A DNA stretch of 64,000 nucleotides, taken from Fictibacillus marinisediminis (GTDB taxonomy: Bacteria; Bacillota; Bacilli; Bacillales; Fictibacillaceae). A program made the translations under genes and the position numbers. The stretch covers positions 1,054,001 to 1,118,000 of the forward strand of contig NZ_JAIWJX010000002.1 of assembly GCF_023149135.1 (NCBI RefSeq), written 5' to 3'. The notes beneath the pieces were generated by a model. That model made no database searches and was not told the DNA's origin. It saw only the letters and a list, made by a program, of their open reading frames with translations. Positions 7,951-15,932 of this stretch are shown here, in pieces (within the stretch, counting starts at the first letter, position 1; each line of letters starts with the position of its first letter).

Positions 7951-8550
7951 ATGGCAAAAGATTTTTTAACTTCGGTTCAAGAGAGACGCTCTTATTATGG
8001 AATCAGTAAAGAAGCCGTTGTTTCTGATGAAAGAATTCAGGAAATTATCAATCATGCGGTAAAATACACACCATCTTCTTTTAATTCACAAAGTGCCCGT
8101 GTTGTTGTATTGCTTGGCGAAAACCACGATAAACTTTGGAATATCACGAAAGAAACTCTTCGCGCCATCGTTCCGGCAGATCAGTTTGCTCCGACAGAAG
8201 AAAAAATGAACGCATTCGGAAGCGGATACGGAACCGTCCTATTTTTCGAGGATCAAAAAGTAGTGGAAGGGCTTCAAGAAGCATTCGCAGCTTATGCAGA
8301 CAACTTCCCAATCTGGTCAAATCATTCTTCAGGAATGCTTCAATTTGTCGTTTGGACTGCACTAGAGAATGAAGGATTCGGTGCATCACTTCAGCACTAC
8401 AACCCAATCATTGATGAAGAAGTAAAACAAGAATGGAATGTGCCAGAAAACTGGAAGCTTATCGCTCAAATGCCATTCGGCAAGCCTGTGGCAGCACCAG
8501 GCGAAAAAGAATTCCAGCCGCTTGAAGACCGTGTGAAAATCTATAAATAA
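7951..8550 (+). CDS. Nitroreductase-family oxidoreductase (Hbn1/Frm2-like)
   Basis: 199 residues, FMN-dependent nitroreductase fold. The N-terminal ERRSYYGISK replaces the usual RRSxRxF phosphate-binding segment. The central KYTPSSFNSQSARVVVLLG and the C-terminal AQMPFGKPVAAPGEKEF are typical of the yeast Hbn1/Frm2-like branch found in Bacilli. It probably reduces quinones or nitroaromatics with NAD(P)H in the cytosol. The ATG follows GTGGAGGG. The dyad at its promoter and the several quinone-stress genes nearby suggest thiol-stress control. The natural substrate is unknown. Confidence 0.82.
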   Translation: MAKDFLTSVQERRSYYGISKEAVVSDERIQEIINHAVKYTPSSFNSQSARVVVLLGENHDKLWNITKETLRAIVPADQFAPTEEKMNAFGSGYGTVLFFEDQKVVEGLQEAFAAYADNFPIWSNHSSGMLQFVVWTALENEGFGASLQHYNPIIDEEVKQEWNVPENWKLIAQMPFGKPVAAPGEKEFQPLEDRVKIYK

Positions 8551-8558
8551 AAACAGGA

Positions 8559-8592
8559 AGAGACCGTCTCCTTAAGACGGTCTCTTTTTTTT
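8559..8592 (+). terminator. Intrinsic terminator of the nitroreductase gene
   Basis: An AGAGACCGTCT/AGACGGTCTCT hairpin and eight T. Confidence 0.92.
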
Positions 8593-8703
8593 GTGTCATT
8601 TATAATCCAACAATAAACATGCATCCTTTCTGTTAAAAATACTGTTACCTTATGTATGCAGCAAAATCACTGCTTTAAAACGGAAATGTGAATAATGAAC
8701 AGG

Positions 8704-8732
8704 AAAAACGAGGTGCCAGGCACCCCGTTTTT
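8704..8732. terminator. Bidirectional hairpin built on GGTGCCAGGCACC
   Basis: AAAAACGAGGTGCCAGGCAC followed by CCCGTTTTT. The A and T flanks make it terminator-like on both strands. It ends the monooxygenase gene on the minus strand and shares its palindrome with 3781-3793. Confidence 0.7.
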
Positions 8733-9024
8733 AACCGATCTGATTCCATTTTTGGACATTGCGTACATCAATCAGCGGCTCAATGTTTATTCTGTAAGTC
8801 TGATAATGTGCCGATTCAATATGACTGTCGATTGCATTCTGATTTTTCCATAATTCATACAGCATAAAAGCTTTTGGGTCATCCTGCGATTGATGAAGGT
8901 TATAGTGTAAGCATCCTTCCTCGTTTCTCGAATGCTTCAATACTTCAAGAAGTACGTTCTGCGCTTCTTCTTCACGTCCAGGTTTTGCTGTAAGCGTGGC
9001 TGAAACTGCGATAGGGCTCATCAT
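8731..9024 (-). CDS. Putative quinol monooxygenase, ABM domain
   Basis: 97 residues, a single antibiotic-biosynthesis-monooxygenase (YgiN-like) dimeric barrel. Typical features are KPGREEEAQNVLLEV, the EEGCLHYNLHQSQDDP turn, FMLYELWKNQNAIDSHIES with the conserved His and Trp, and the final YQTYRINIEPLI. The family oxidises quinols or related small molecules without a prosthetic group. The start follows GGGAGG. The neighbouring ohr/ohrR pair and the quinone-defence genes elsewhere in the window fit a detoxification role, which is inference from context. Confidence 0.82.
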   Translation of the reverse strand: MMSPIAVSATLTAKPGREEEAQNVLLEVLKHSRNEEGCLHYNLHQSQDDPKAFMLYELWKNQNAIDSHIESAHYQTYRINIEPLIDVRNVQKWNQIG

Positions 9025-9103
9025 TTTTTCCTCCCATTTTTGTTTAGTTAGAGTGAACCTACTATAACGGACACTCTGTAAAAAGTCATCTCATTTACCT
9101 AAG

Positions 9104-9135
9104 CAAAAACCAGTCCCGGATTCATGAGACTGGCT
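9104..9135 (-). terminator. Intrinsic terminator of ohr
   Basis: On the minus strand GCCAGTC pairs with GACTGG(T), followed by TTTTTGC; a short but clear stem. Confidence 0.65.
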
Positions 9136-9146
9136 TCTTGCATTTA

Positions 9147-9569
9147 TTATACAGCTGTAACGTCAAGAGTCACTTCAATGTTTCCGCGGGTTGCTTTAGA
9201 ATATGGACATACTTGGTGAGCCTGTTCGATCAGCTGCTGGGCTTCTTCCTGGCTGGCTCCCTTAATGGAAGCATGTAAAGCAACTGCTAAACCAAAGCCC
9301 CCATCGGTATCTTTGCCGATACTTACTTCTGCGGTAACACTGGATTCAACTCGTTTTCTTGCTTGGCGGGCTACAAGCTGAAGAGCACTGTCAAAGCAGG
9401 CTGCGTAACCTGCAGCAAATAATTGTTCAGGGTTGGTAGCACCTGTTTCTTCTTTTCCGCCAAGTGCTTTTGGCATGGATAGTGAAAAATCAAGAGTGCT
9501 GTCACTGGATTTAACTTTACCTTGTCGTCCGCCGTCTGCGGTTGCTTTTGCTGTGTATAAAGATTCCAT
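9147..9569 (-). CDS. ohr: Organic hydroperoxide resistance protein Ohr
   Basis: 140 residues, the standard Ohr length. The two redox cysteines are visible: peroxidatic Cys58 in YAACFDS and resolving Cys121 in VCPYSKAT. The N-terminal half has the Ohr pattern DGRQGKVKSSD-like and GGKEETGATNPEQLFAAGY. The enzyme reduces fatty-acid and other organic hydroperoxides in the cytosol with lipoylated protein as reductant. It is transcribed divergently from ohrR, with a perfect 11-base inverted repeat between them, so OhrR control is almost certain. The start follows AGGAGAG. Confidence 0.95.
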   Translation of the reverse strand: MESLYTAKATADGGRQGKVKSSDSTLDFSLSMPKALGGKEETGATNPEQLFAAGYAACFDSALQLVARQARKRVESSVTAEVSIGKDTDGGFGLAVALHASIKGASQEEAQQLIEQAHQVCPYSKATRGNIEVTLDVTAV

Positions 9570-9594
9570 GAATGATCTCTCCTTTTTGATTTAT

Positions 9595-9606
9595 ATTGTG
9601 CACAAT
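9595..9606. promoter_or_regulatory. Second palindrome in the ohr leader
   Basis: ATTGTGCACAAT, a perfect 12-base palindrome 26 bases before the ohr start. It resembles half of the main OhrR operator and may be an auxiliary site. Confidence 0.4.
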
Positions 9607-9622
9607 TCAATTACTCGATATC

Positions 9623-9651
9623 AATTTAACATGAAGTAATTTGTTTGTCAA
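9623..9651 (-). promoter_or_regulatory. ohr promoter (sigma-A)
   Basis: On the minus strand: TTGACA (9651-9646), 17-base spacer, TAAATT (9628-9623). The -35 box lies beside the OhrR operator. Confidence 0.7.
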
Positions 9652-9652
9652 A

Positions 9653-9676
9653 AATTAAATTGTTCACAATTTAATT
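9653..9676. promoter_or_regulatory. OhrR operator
   Basis: AATTAAATTGT, TC, ACAATTTAATT: a perfect 11-base inverted repeat with a two-base centre. It sits between the divergent ohr and ohrR -35 boxes. Its form agrees with the AT-rich dyads bound by Bacillus OhrR. Confidence 0.85.
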
Positions 9677-9704
9677 TGACGATAATGTTTGGTTGAAATA
9701 TAGT
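9676..9704 (+). promoter_or_regulatory. ohrR promoter (sigma-A)
   Basis: TTGACG (9676-9681), 17-base spacer, TATAGT (9699-9704). The operator touches the -35 box, giving autoregulation. Confidence 0.7.
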
Positions 9705-9741
9705 GGAAATAGGAATATGAAGTGAGTGGAGGCGAAGAAAA

Positions 9742-10179
9742 ATGAGTAACGACCCATTGAAACTGGAAAACCAGATCTGTTTTATGGTTTATGCGGCTGC
9801 ACGTGAAATCACGAAGCAGTACCGTCCATTGCTGGAGGAGCTCAATGTCACCTACCCGCAATACCTGGTCCTGCTCGTACTATGGGAAAAGAAAGAGCTA
9901 GCCGTGAAAGATCTTGGTGAGAAGCTGTTCCTCGATTCGGGTACCCTGACACCAATGCTGAAAAGAATGGAAGCTCATGGACTGATCGTGAGGAACCGTT
10001 CCAAGCAGGATGAGCGAAGTGTGATGGTCTCCTTGACGGAAAGAGGGGAAGGTCTGCGTGAGAATGCAGCATGTATTCCCGGAGCCCTGCTTGAAAACAT
10101 GAAGATGGAAGACGATGAACTGAAAAACTTAAAGAGAAGCCTTGGTAAAATACTGAACAACATTCAAGAAGAAGAGTAA
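9742..10179 (+). CDS. ohrR: Organic peroxide-sensing MarR-family repressor OhrR
   Basis: 145 residues with a MarR winged helix. The peroxide-sensing cysteine is Cys13 in LENQICFMVYAAAREITKQY, equivalent to Cys15 of B. subtilis OhrR. The recognition region LFLDSGTLTPMLKRMEAHGL and the wing with RSKQDERSVMVSLTERG are conserved. No second cysteine occurs near it, but there is one at CIPGA (about residue 112) that could form a disulfide, so whether this is the one-Cys or two-Cys type is not certain. It represses ohr until oxidised by organic peroxides. The start follows GTGGAGGCG. Confidence 0.94.
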   Translation: MSNDPLKLENQICFMVYAAAREITKQYRPLLEELNVTYPQYLVLLVLWEKKELAVKDLGEKLFLDSGTLTPMLKRMEAHGLIVRNRSKQDERSVMVSLTERGEGLRENAACIPGALLENMKMEDDELKNLKRSLGKILNNIQEEE

Positions 10180-10212
10180 AACCCCATTCGTTTAAGCCGA
10201 ATGGGGTTTTTT
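10179..10212 (+). terminator. Intrinsic terminator of ohrR
   Basis: An AACCCCATTCG/CGAATGGGGTT hairpin with a T run. Confidence 0.92.
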
Positions 10213-10225
10213 ACTGAAGTGTTAA

Positions 10226-10483
10226 TCTGTCCTTGTTTGGCTGATCAATCAGGAGAAAAGCAAGAAAGGCACTGCTGATATTAAAAGAGTAGTCCGCAAG
10301 CTCATTAAAATTATACTCGATCATGGAGGCAGCTATTATCTGCCTTATTACTCTTTCGCCAGCCAAAGCCATCTGGAACGTGCCTATCCGCATACACAAG
10401 AATTCTTTGCACTGAAAGGAAAGTATGATCCGTCCGAAATGTTCATGAACTACTTTAATAAGGAATACGGAGATGACCTATAA
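10226..10483 (+). pseudogene. C-terminal remnant of an FAD-linked oxidase
   Basis: An open frame of 85 codons with no start or ribosome site reads LIKIILDHGGSYYLPYY, then ERAYPHTQEFFALKGKYDP and EMFMNYFNKEYGDDL before the stop. This is the conserved C-terminus of GlcD/DprE1-like FAD-dependent oxidases, including the HGGSYYLPYY and YPN-x-x-FF-x-LK-x-x-YDP motifs. The FAD-binding two-thirds of the gene are missing, and the terminator of ohrR lies where they should be. It is a degraded fragment. Confidence 0.75.
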
Positions 10484-10489
10484 AAGTAG

Positions 10490-10677
10490 AGTGACAGGTT
10501 TGGTGACCGTATACTGCTCCTGATCTATGCATGGGGAATGGCTGTGGTCATGCTGCTGGTTCCAGTCCTATTTGAGACCTGGCATGTCTTTGTTTGTATT
10601 TGATCGGAGGGATAATTCTCTGGAGGCGCCCGGTTATGGATGAATCAGCCAGGCAGTTGGAAAAAAAGGTGATGTAA
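10490..10677 (+). pseudogene. Remnant of a small membrane protein with a frameshift
   Basis: One frame reads GDRILLLIYAWGMAVVMLLV and PVLFETWHVFVC, then hits TGA at 10601. One base earlier the other frame continues LIGGIILWRRPVMDESARQL to a stop at 10675. Together they make one plausible pair of hydrophobic helices with a charged tail, broken by a one-base change. It directly follows the oxidase remnant. The family is not recognised. Confidence 0.5.
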
Positions 10678-10683
10678 AGTAAA

Positions 10684-10722
10684 AAGAAGGACGAACCCCG
10701 GATTCGGGTGTTTCGTCCTTTC
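10684..10722 (-). terminator. Intrinsic terminator of the methionyl-tRNA synthetase gene
   Basis: On the minus strand AAGGACGAAACACCCG pairs with CGGGGTTCGTCCTT, followed by CTTTTT. Confidence 0.85.
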
Positions 10723-10734
10723 ATTTTGTAAGGA

Positions 10735-12366
10735 TCAAGAAGGATTACCCAAGCGCTTTAGTTCCTCGTCGATCTGTTTAATATCAATCCGCTCAAACAG
10801 TGGCTTTACACCTGAAAGCTGAATTCGATCCGGATAAATCACCTTCCACGATGATTCTTTCATTCCAAGTGCCTGCTGGACTTCTTTGCTCGAAAAAGGA
10901 AGGAAGGGTTCCAGCAGCTGCGCGAGATTAGCGATAATGGCAACACAGGTAGCCATTGTTGTCTCACAGCCAGCAGGGTTCCCATTAATTTGTTTCCAAG
11001 GCTGCTGTTCATCAAAATATTTATTCGCCGAACGGATGTAAGTGAAAATTTCTTCAAGTGCTTCTTTAAAACGGGACTCTTCAATCAAACAGCCTGTCTT
11101 TTGGTAAAGAGGAGGTAAAAGGGATTCTGCGATACGGTCAACTCTACTCTCTGGCAAGAGCCCGCCGTAATATTTTTCAATAAATTTAAGTGTCCGGTTC
11201 ACAAAATTGCCGTAGGCCCCAAGCAGTTCGCCGTTATGGCTATAGATGAACTCTCTCCATGAAAAATCAGTATCCCGGTTTTCGGGTGCATTGATCGTTA
11301 GGAAGTAGCGGATCGAATCCGGATGGTACCTCTCCAGAATGTCTGGAACCCAGACCGCCCAATTTTTACTTGTGGATAATTTTTTCTTCTCCAGTGTCAA
11401 ATATTCATTCGAAACAATGTGACGGGGAAGGGCGGGATTTTGAATTCCGTGCAGGATGGCAGGCCAGATGATGGTGTGGAACGGAATGTTATCCTTGCCA
11501 TGGATATAATACGTGATCGTGTCTTCCTTCCAAAAGAGTGAATCATCATTGCCGGTCTCCTGTGACCATAATTGGCTGGCAGAAAAATAGCCTGACACCG
11601 CTTCAATCCAGACATACACCTTTTTGTCTTCATAGCCCTCGACCGGGATACTTACTCCAATAGGCAAGTCACGTGAAACGGCACGGTCGATCAATCCTTC
11701 TTGTAGATAGCGCTTAGTCAACTGAATGGCATTCTGCCGCCAGGATTGTTTCTGCTCTGCTCGTTCAACATCTCTTTCCAGCTTTTGCTGAAACTGACGA
11801 AGCGCTAAATAGAAATGCTCAGTGAGTTTGAACACGGGCGGCTGGCCGCATAGCTTACATGTCCGGTCCAGCAGATCACCAGGATCAAGGATGGCAGAAC
11901 AATAGTCGCATTGATCTCCTCGCGCCTGTTTTCCGCATACGGGGCAGGTACCCTCAACATAACGGTCAGGCAGAAACTGATCGTAGGTTTCACAATACGC
12001 TTGCTCCATTTCTTTTTTATAGATATATCCGTTGTTTAATAAAGTAAGAAAAATTTTCTGAACGACCTCATGATGTTGGGGGTGGTCCGTTCTCGTGTAA
12101 CAGTCGTACGAGAAACCGAGCTTGGAGAAGCAATTCTGAAATTCGGTATGAAAGCGGTCCGCTACTTCCTGCGGTGGAATGTTTTCCTGCCTTGCCCGGA
12201 TAGTAATCGGTGTCCCGTTGCAGTCACTGCCTGAAACGTATAATACGTTTTCTCTCTTTAGGCGGTAATAGCGGGCTAACAGATCTCCGGGGAGCAGACT
12301 TGATATGTGTCCAGTGTGCAGCGAGCCATTCGCATAGGGCCAGGCTCCTCCAATAAAAATCGGCAT
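10735..12366 (-). CDS. metG: Methionyl-tRNA synthetase, accessory short (MetG2-like) form
   Basis: 543 residues, class I synthetase that charges tRNA-Met. The HIGH motif appears as H17-T-G-H20 and the KMSKS motif as KLSTS at residues 329-333. A zinc-ribbon insert has [16 protein letters not shown] and a further CKLC pair. The anticodon-binding helical domain follows, but the C-terminal tRNA-binding (EMAP-like) domain of the main Bacillus MetS, which is about 660 residues, is absent. This points to the second, shorter MetRS present in some Bacilli. A Met-specific T-box lies upstream, so expression should rise when uncharged tRNA-Met accumulates. Whether the genome also has a full-length metS cannot be seen here. 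Confidence 0.9.
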   Translation of the reverse strand: MPIFIGGAWPYANGSLHTGHISSLLPGDLLARYYRLKRENVLYVSGSDCNGTPITIRARQENIPPQEVADRFHTEFQNCFSKLGFSYDCYTRTDHPQHHEVVQKIFLTLLNNGYIYKKEMEQAYCETYDQFLPDRYVEGTCPVCGKQARGDQCDYCSAILDPGDLLDRTCKLCGQPPVFKLTEHFYLALRQFQQKLERDVERAEQKQSWRQNAIQLTKRYLQEGLIDRAVSRDLPIGVSIPVEGYEDKKVYVWIEAVSGYFSASQLWSQETGNDDSLFWKEDTITYYIHGKDNIPFHTIIWPAILHGIQNPALPRHIVSNEYLTLEKKKLSTSKNWAVWVPDILERYHPDSIRYFLTINAPENRDTDFSWREFIYSHNGELLGAYGNFVNRTLKFIEKYYGGLLPESRVDRIAESLLPPLYQKTGCLIEESRFKEALEEIFTYIRSANKYFDEQQPWKQINGNPAGCETTMATCVAIIANLAQLLEPFLPFSSKEVQQALGMKESSWKVIYPDRIQLSGVKPLFERIDIKQIDEELKRLGNPS

Positions 12367-12438
12367 TAGTCATCCTCCTCAATTTAGAGTTCAGCTGTAT
12401 CAGAATTGGCTAAACTGTTGGATTACATGCTTGGACTT

Positions 12439-12698
12439 AAAAAACCCGTCCATATCTAAACATAGATAAGGACGGATTTGATCCTCCCGTGGTACCACCT
12501 TCATTCATGAGAGGCTTTCGCCTGTCACCTCAGCAAGTACAGAGTGGATAAAAAGAACACTCTTATACTGTGGATTTGATAACAAGTGCCACCACTTGCT
12601 GCCGCCTACTTGCATAAAGTAGCGTTTGGGACAGAGCTCAGAGACCATTTTCAAACCGTGACTTTTTGCTTCTTTTCAGCTGGCGAAGCTCTCTGTGT
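12439..12698 (-). promoter_or_regulatory. T-box leader specific for methionine
   Basis: On the minus strand: Stem I (ACAGAGAGC paired with GCTCTGT), a specifier loop with AAATGGTC in which ATG (12648-12646) is the Met codon, the T-box core AAGGTGGTACCACGGG (12501-12486), and a terminator AAATCCGTCC/GGACGGGTTTTTT (12478-12439). The bulge TGGT would pair with the ACCA end of tRNA-Met. An extended -10 element, TGCTATAAT, lies upstream (12769-12761 on the minus strand). Confidence 0.93.
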
Positions 12699-12888
12699 AA
12701 AAATAGTACGATTCTACTTTTCTCATCATTGCTTTTTTGAATAAGGATTTTGTAACCATTATTATAGCAAGTATATTCAAAAAATATCCAGTATTACAAT
12801 AAAATAGATAAATAAGTCTATTGCTTGCATGTCCCCTCGAGAGTAAAATAAAATTGTCTGAAAATTATGATAGCGAGGAGACAGGTGA

Positions 12889-14409
12889 ATGAAAAAGAGG
12901 AACATGGCATTGGCGGCCGCAGCCGTGATATTATTGTCAGTCAGTATGCCTTCTTTTCAGCATGGAAACAGCCCTGCTTTAAGAGGAAATGCTGTAAATG
13001 CTCAATCATTAAGCTCGAAATCTTCTGCAGATGACTTTTTAAAAAGGAATGCCGCTAAGTACAACCTTTCAAATGATCTCTCAGGCCTGGACTATGTTAC
13101 GACCATTTCAACTGCTGCCGGCAGCTATGTACGTTATCAGCAGACGGTCAACGGTTCACCTGTTTTCTCCAAGCAGCTTACCGCGACAGTCGATCTCGAT
13201 GGACATGTCAGTTTGGTAGTCTCAGATTATACACCATATAACTCAGTTGAACGGGCGCCGGACAAGCTTACAAAGGAGCAGGCTGAGACAAAGGCTGCTG
13301 CCTATATCAATGACAAAGGAAAAGGTAAGTGGGGCACGACCGGAAACACGTTTGGCTATGTGATTCAAAACGGCAAAGCTATTCCTGTGTATAAAGTCGT
13401 GATTCATGCGAATGAACCATTTGGGGCTTGGGAAGCGATCGTCCATGCGGGCAATGGGAGATTAATAGAGAAAAAGGATCTTAACCAAAAAGCAACAGGT
13501 TCAGGCCAGGTTTTTCTACCGAATCCGGTGGAGTCCAGTGGAAGTGCGGCAGGGCTGGCAGACAATAATGATGCGGATTCACCAGCATTGAACGCACAGC
13601 TTAAAAATGTTCAATTATTGGGTCTTGATGGAACAGGAAAACTGGCAGGCCAATATGTTGCCATTAACTCAAAAGCAAGGACTAAAAGCTCAGACCTTAC
13701 ATTCAATTACACTCGCTCGGATAATCAATTTGAAGATGTAATGGCTTACTATCATATTGATACCTTGCAGCGCTACATTCAATCGCTTGGTTTTGCCAAC
13801 ATCAACAACCGTTCGATTACCGCGAATGTGAATACGTATAAACAAGATAATTCTTTTTACAGCCCGACGAAGAAGGATCTTACCTTTGGTTCTGGCGGGG
13901 TGGATGATGCTGAGGATGCAGGGGTCATCGCTCACGAATATGGACATTCTATTCAGGACAGTCAGGTTCCAGGTTTTGGGAACTCCCTTGAAGGAGGATC
14001 AATGGGGGAGGGCTTTGGAGACTATCTTGGTGCAACCTATGAGGATGCAGTTACAGGGGATGGATTTGGACATGCTTGTGTTGCGGAATGGGATTCAACC
14101 TCCTATTCTTCGTCAAACCCTCCTTGTCTGAGAAGACTGGATGAAGACAAAGTATATCCAAGGGATGTTGCCGGGGAAGTCCATGCGGATGGAGAGATTT
14201 GGTCTCAGCCTCTATATGAGCTGGCAGGAGCTATTGGAAGAGACGCTGCTACAAAAATTATTTTGCAGTCTCATTGGTCACTTACACCCAATGCAACTTT
14301 TAATGACGGGGCACGGGCAATCAAACAGGCCGATCAGCAGCTGAACGGAGGCAGAAACGCAAAGACAATCGACGCCTTCTTCAAAGCGAGAGGCCTGTCA
14401 ACCAATTAA
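12889..14409 (+). CDS. Secreted zinc metalloprotease, fungalysin-like (M36)
   Basis: 506 residues. A signal peptide occupies about residues 1-40, followed by an FTP/PepSY-type propeptide with VRYQQTVNGSPVFSKQLTAT and a later QTVNG-like repeat. The zinc site is H349-E350-Y-G-H353 (AHEYGHSIQD), with a downstream MGEGFGDYLGA in which Glu374 is the likely third ligand; this is the gluzincin pattern of fungalysin rather than thermolysin (which has NESMSD). Two cysteines (HACVAEW and PPCLRRL) may form a disulfide. It would be an extracellular protease activated by loss of the propeptide. The start follows GCGAGGAGACAGGTGA. Other gluzincins cannot be fully excluded. Confidence 0.82.
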   Translation: MKKRNMALAAAAVILLSVSMPSFQHGNSPALRGNAVNAQSLSSKSSADDFLKRNAAKYNLSNDLSGLDYVTTISTAAGSYVRYQQTVNGSPVFSKQLTATVDLDGHVSLVVSDYTPYNSVERAPDKLTKEQAETKAAAYINDKGKGKWGTTGNTFGYVIQNGKAIPVYKVVIHANEPFGAWEAIVHAGNGRLIEKKDLNQKATGSGQVFLPNPVESSGSAAGLADNNDADSPALNAQLKNVQLLGLDGTGKLAGQYVAINSKARTKSSDLTFNYTRSDNQFEDVMAYYHIDTLQRYIQSLGFANINNRSITANVNTYKQDNSFYSPTKKDLTFGSGGVDDAEDAGVIAHEYGHSIQDSQVPGFGNSLEGGSMGEGFGDYLGATYEDAVTGDGFGHACVAEWDSTSYSSSNPPCLRRLDEDKVYPRDVAGEVHADGEIWSQPLYELAGAIGRDAATKIILQSHWSLTPNATFNDGARAIKQADQQLNGGRNAKTIDAFFKARGLSTN

Positions 14410-14411
14410 AA

Positions 14412-14446
14412 AAAGAACCCCCTTGCTCTTCTTGGGGGTTCTTCCT
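14412..14446. terminator. Bidirectional terminator
   Basis: An AGAACCCCC stem pairing with GGGGGTTCT, A-rich before and T-rich after, between convergent genes. Confidence 0.85.
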
Positions 14447-14633
14447 ATTTATTTTTATTCTGATCCAATTTCACGATCTTATATGCACCATGCTTGATGA
14501 CTTGCCTTTCATACTGTGGATCTACCTCCTGAAATTCTTTGAAATCTGCCACTACAGTATCTGGAAAGCTTGCAATGACCCTGGCTTTCATGTTATTTAC
14601 TTCGATTACGTCGTAAGGAAGTGCTGGTTTCAT
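14445..14633 (-). CDS. Small conserved-looking protein, unknown function
   Basis: 62 residues, soluble, mixed alpha/beta: MKPALPYDVIEVNNMKARVI, a DFKEFQEVDPQYE segment and a KHGAYKIVKLDQNK tail. A very good ribosome site (AAAGGAGATTTCT) precedes the ATG and terminators lie on both sides, which supports a real gene. No family recognised. Confidence 0.6.
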   Translation of the reverse strand: MKPALPYDVIEVNNMKARVIASFPDTVVADFKEFQEVDPQYERQVIKHGAYKIVKLDQNKNK

Positions 14634-14664
14634 AGAAATCTCCTTTATAATGATTTGAACCCAT

Positions 14665-14693
14665 AAAAAAAGAGCCGATCAGGCTCTTTTTTT
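14665..14693. terminator. Terminator of the rap-phr cassette (bidirectional form)
   Basis: An AAAGAGCC/GGCTCTTT hairpin with A and T runs on both sides. It ends the minus-strand rap-phr transcript just before the 62-residue gene. Confidence 0.8.
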
Positions 14694-14715
14694 ATGACAA
14701 GCTCAAATTCTGATC

Positions 14716-14841
14716 TTACACGTGTGTAGGTGTGTCACGGATTACTCCGTGCTCGCTTTGAAGGCTGCCATTAGCAGCAGCTGCACCCATCAATGCTGTT
14801 AAAACCAAAAAAGTTCCCAGTAAAATTTTTGCTTTTTTCAT
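14716..14841 (-). CDS. phr: Phr signalling peptide precursor (41 residues)
   Basis: ATG at 14841-14839 overlaps the TGA of the rap gene by four bases (ATGA). The product starts MKKAKILLGTFLVLTALMG, a Sec signal peptide with an Ala-rich end. It continues ANGSLQSEHGVIRDTPTHV to TAA at 14718-14716. Length, export signal, charged spacer and position are exactly those of Phr pre-peptides, in which the last five to seven residues are cut out, re-imported by Opp and inhibit the partner Rap. The active peptide would be DTPTHV or a piece of it; the cut site is inference. The terminator at 14665-14693 follows. Confidence 0.88.
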   Translation of the reverse strand: MKKAKILLGTFLVLTALMGAAAANGSLQSEHGVIRDTPTHV

Positions 14842-15932
14842 CGTAAATACCCCATTTCTTCAATTTTGGTTTTAGCGCGGTACGCCTGATAAAAATAAGT
14901 ACTGGCTTTTTCAAACTTTTTTTCATGATGAAGAATCGTAGCAATGGCTTCGGTATAATCCTGTACAAAGCCCCATAACTGCTGTTCTTCAAAGTATTTC
15001 AAATGCTCAGTAACAACTTGCTCGATTTCCTCAGAGGGAAGATTAGAGTACTGGGCATTTAAAATTTGCAGGTGGTGAATATATTCTTCATTCTGAATGG
15101 TGCTGCAAACGTCCATGCCTTGCTGGAGATAAAAAAAGCCATTCTCTTTATCTTCCATTTTGAAGTATTCCCGTGCGAGCAGGAAGGATAGTTTATGGGG
15201 GATAAACTCCTTGCTGTACAGCTCGCTAAGGTGGCGAATGGCAATATCGGACAAATTTTGTTCAGAATAAAGGAATCCAAGGTTATAGCGTATAAAGTTG
15301 AGAAGCTCTTCATCTTTAAACTTCTCAGCGATATCCAGTGAATCCAAAAAGTGCTCTTCTGCCTGCTCGTACTGTTTTAGGCTAAGACAGCAGAGACCTA
15401 GAATGTTTTCACAGTCTGCACTTCTGAGATCGTTTTTTGAAACTTCTTCATACGTGGTTTTAGCCAGTTTTGCATAGCTGAGTGAAAGCAGAAACTTCCT
15501 GCTGTGATAATAGGCAGTGGCCGCTTTATAAAAAAATTCGGCAACTTCGATCTTATCTTCAATACTGCCCATAAATCTTTCCGCTTCATAATAGCAGGCC
15601 ACAGCTTCTATGTACTGGTTCATACTGTAGGCATAGACGCCTTTGAAAAAGTGATAGTAGAAAGCCATTTCAGGGGATAACTGTCTTTGAAGCAGTTCAA
15701 GCTGCTGCAATAGAACTGCAGTGTCATCAAAGTTTTTTTGGATGAGTGTATACCGGATCTCCAGCAGCGAATGCCATAACAGTTCTTGCTGATCCAGTCC
15801 GGCAGGATCGATTTGTTCCTGCACCTCTATATTTAATTCTTCGACCACTGCCAGATTTCGATCCCTCATACTCACGTTCCATCGACTGAGCAATTCAATG
15901 ACTTCAGACGCCTTTTCTGTTTGTAATATCAT
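14838..15932 (-). CDS. Rap-family tetratricopeptide regulator (response regulator aspartate phosphatase type)
   Basis: 364 residues, all-helical. The N-terminal 100 residues are the three-helix bundle (VIELLSRWNVSMRDRNLAVV), followed by six or so TPR repeats such as FFKGVYAYSMNQYIEAVACY and LGLCCLSLKQYEQAEEHFLD, and a final EKKFEKASTYFYQAY helix. This is the architecture of Bacillus Rap proteins, which dephosphorylate Spo0F or block ComA-type activators and are inhibited by their Phr peptide. The phr gene overlaps its stop by four bases. The target (Spo0F, ComA, or a PlcR/NprR-like factor) cannot be told from sequence. It is transcribed divergently from the Lys/Pro-rich protein gene. Confidence 0.88.
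   Translation of the reverse strand: MILQTEKASEVIELLSRWNVSMRDRNLAVVEELNIEVQEQIDPAGLDQQELLWHSLLEIRYTLIQKNFDDTAVLLQQLELLQRQLSPEMAFYYHFFKGVYAYSMNQYIEAVACYYEAERFMGSIEDKIEVAEFFYKAATAYYHSRKFLLSLSYAKLAKTTYEEVSKNDLRSADCENILGLCCLSLKQYEQAEEHFLDSLDIAEKFKDEELLNFIRYNLGFLYSEQNLSDIAIRHLSELYSKEFIPHKLSFLLAREYFKMEDKENGFFYLQQGMDVCSTIQNEEYIHHLQILNAQYSNLPSEEIEQVVTEHLKYFEEQQLWGFVQDYTEAIATILHHEKKFEKASTYFYQAYRAKTKIEEMGYLR

Noticed and set aside
14940..14975. Possible sigma-H promoter for phr inside rap
   Set aside because: ACAGGATTA fits the -35 box on the minus strand, but no matching -10 box was found at the right distance.
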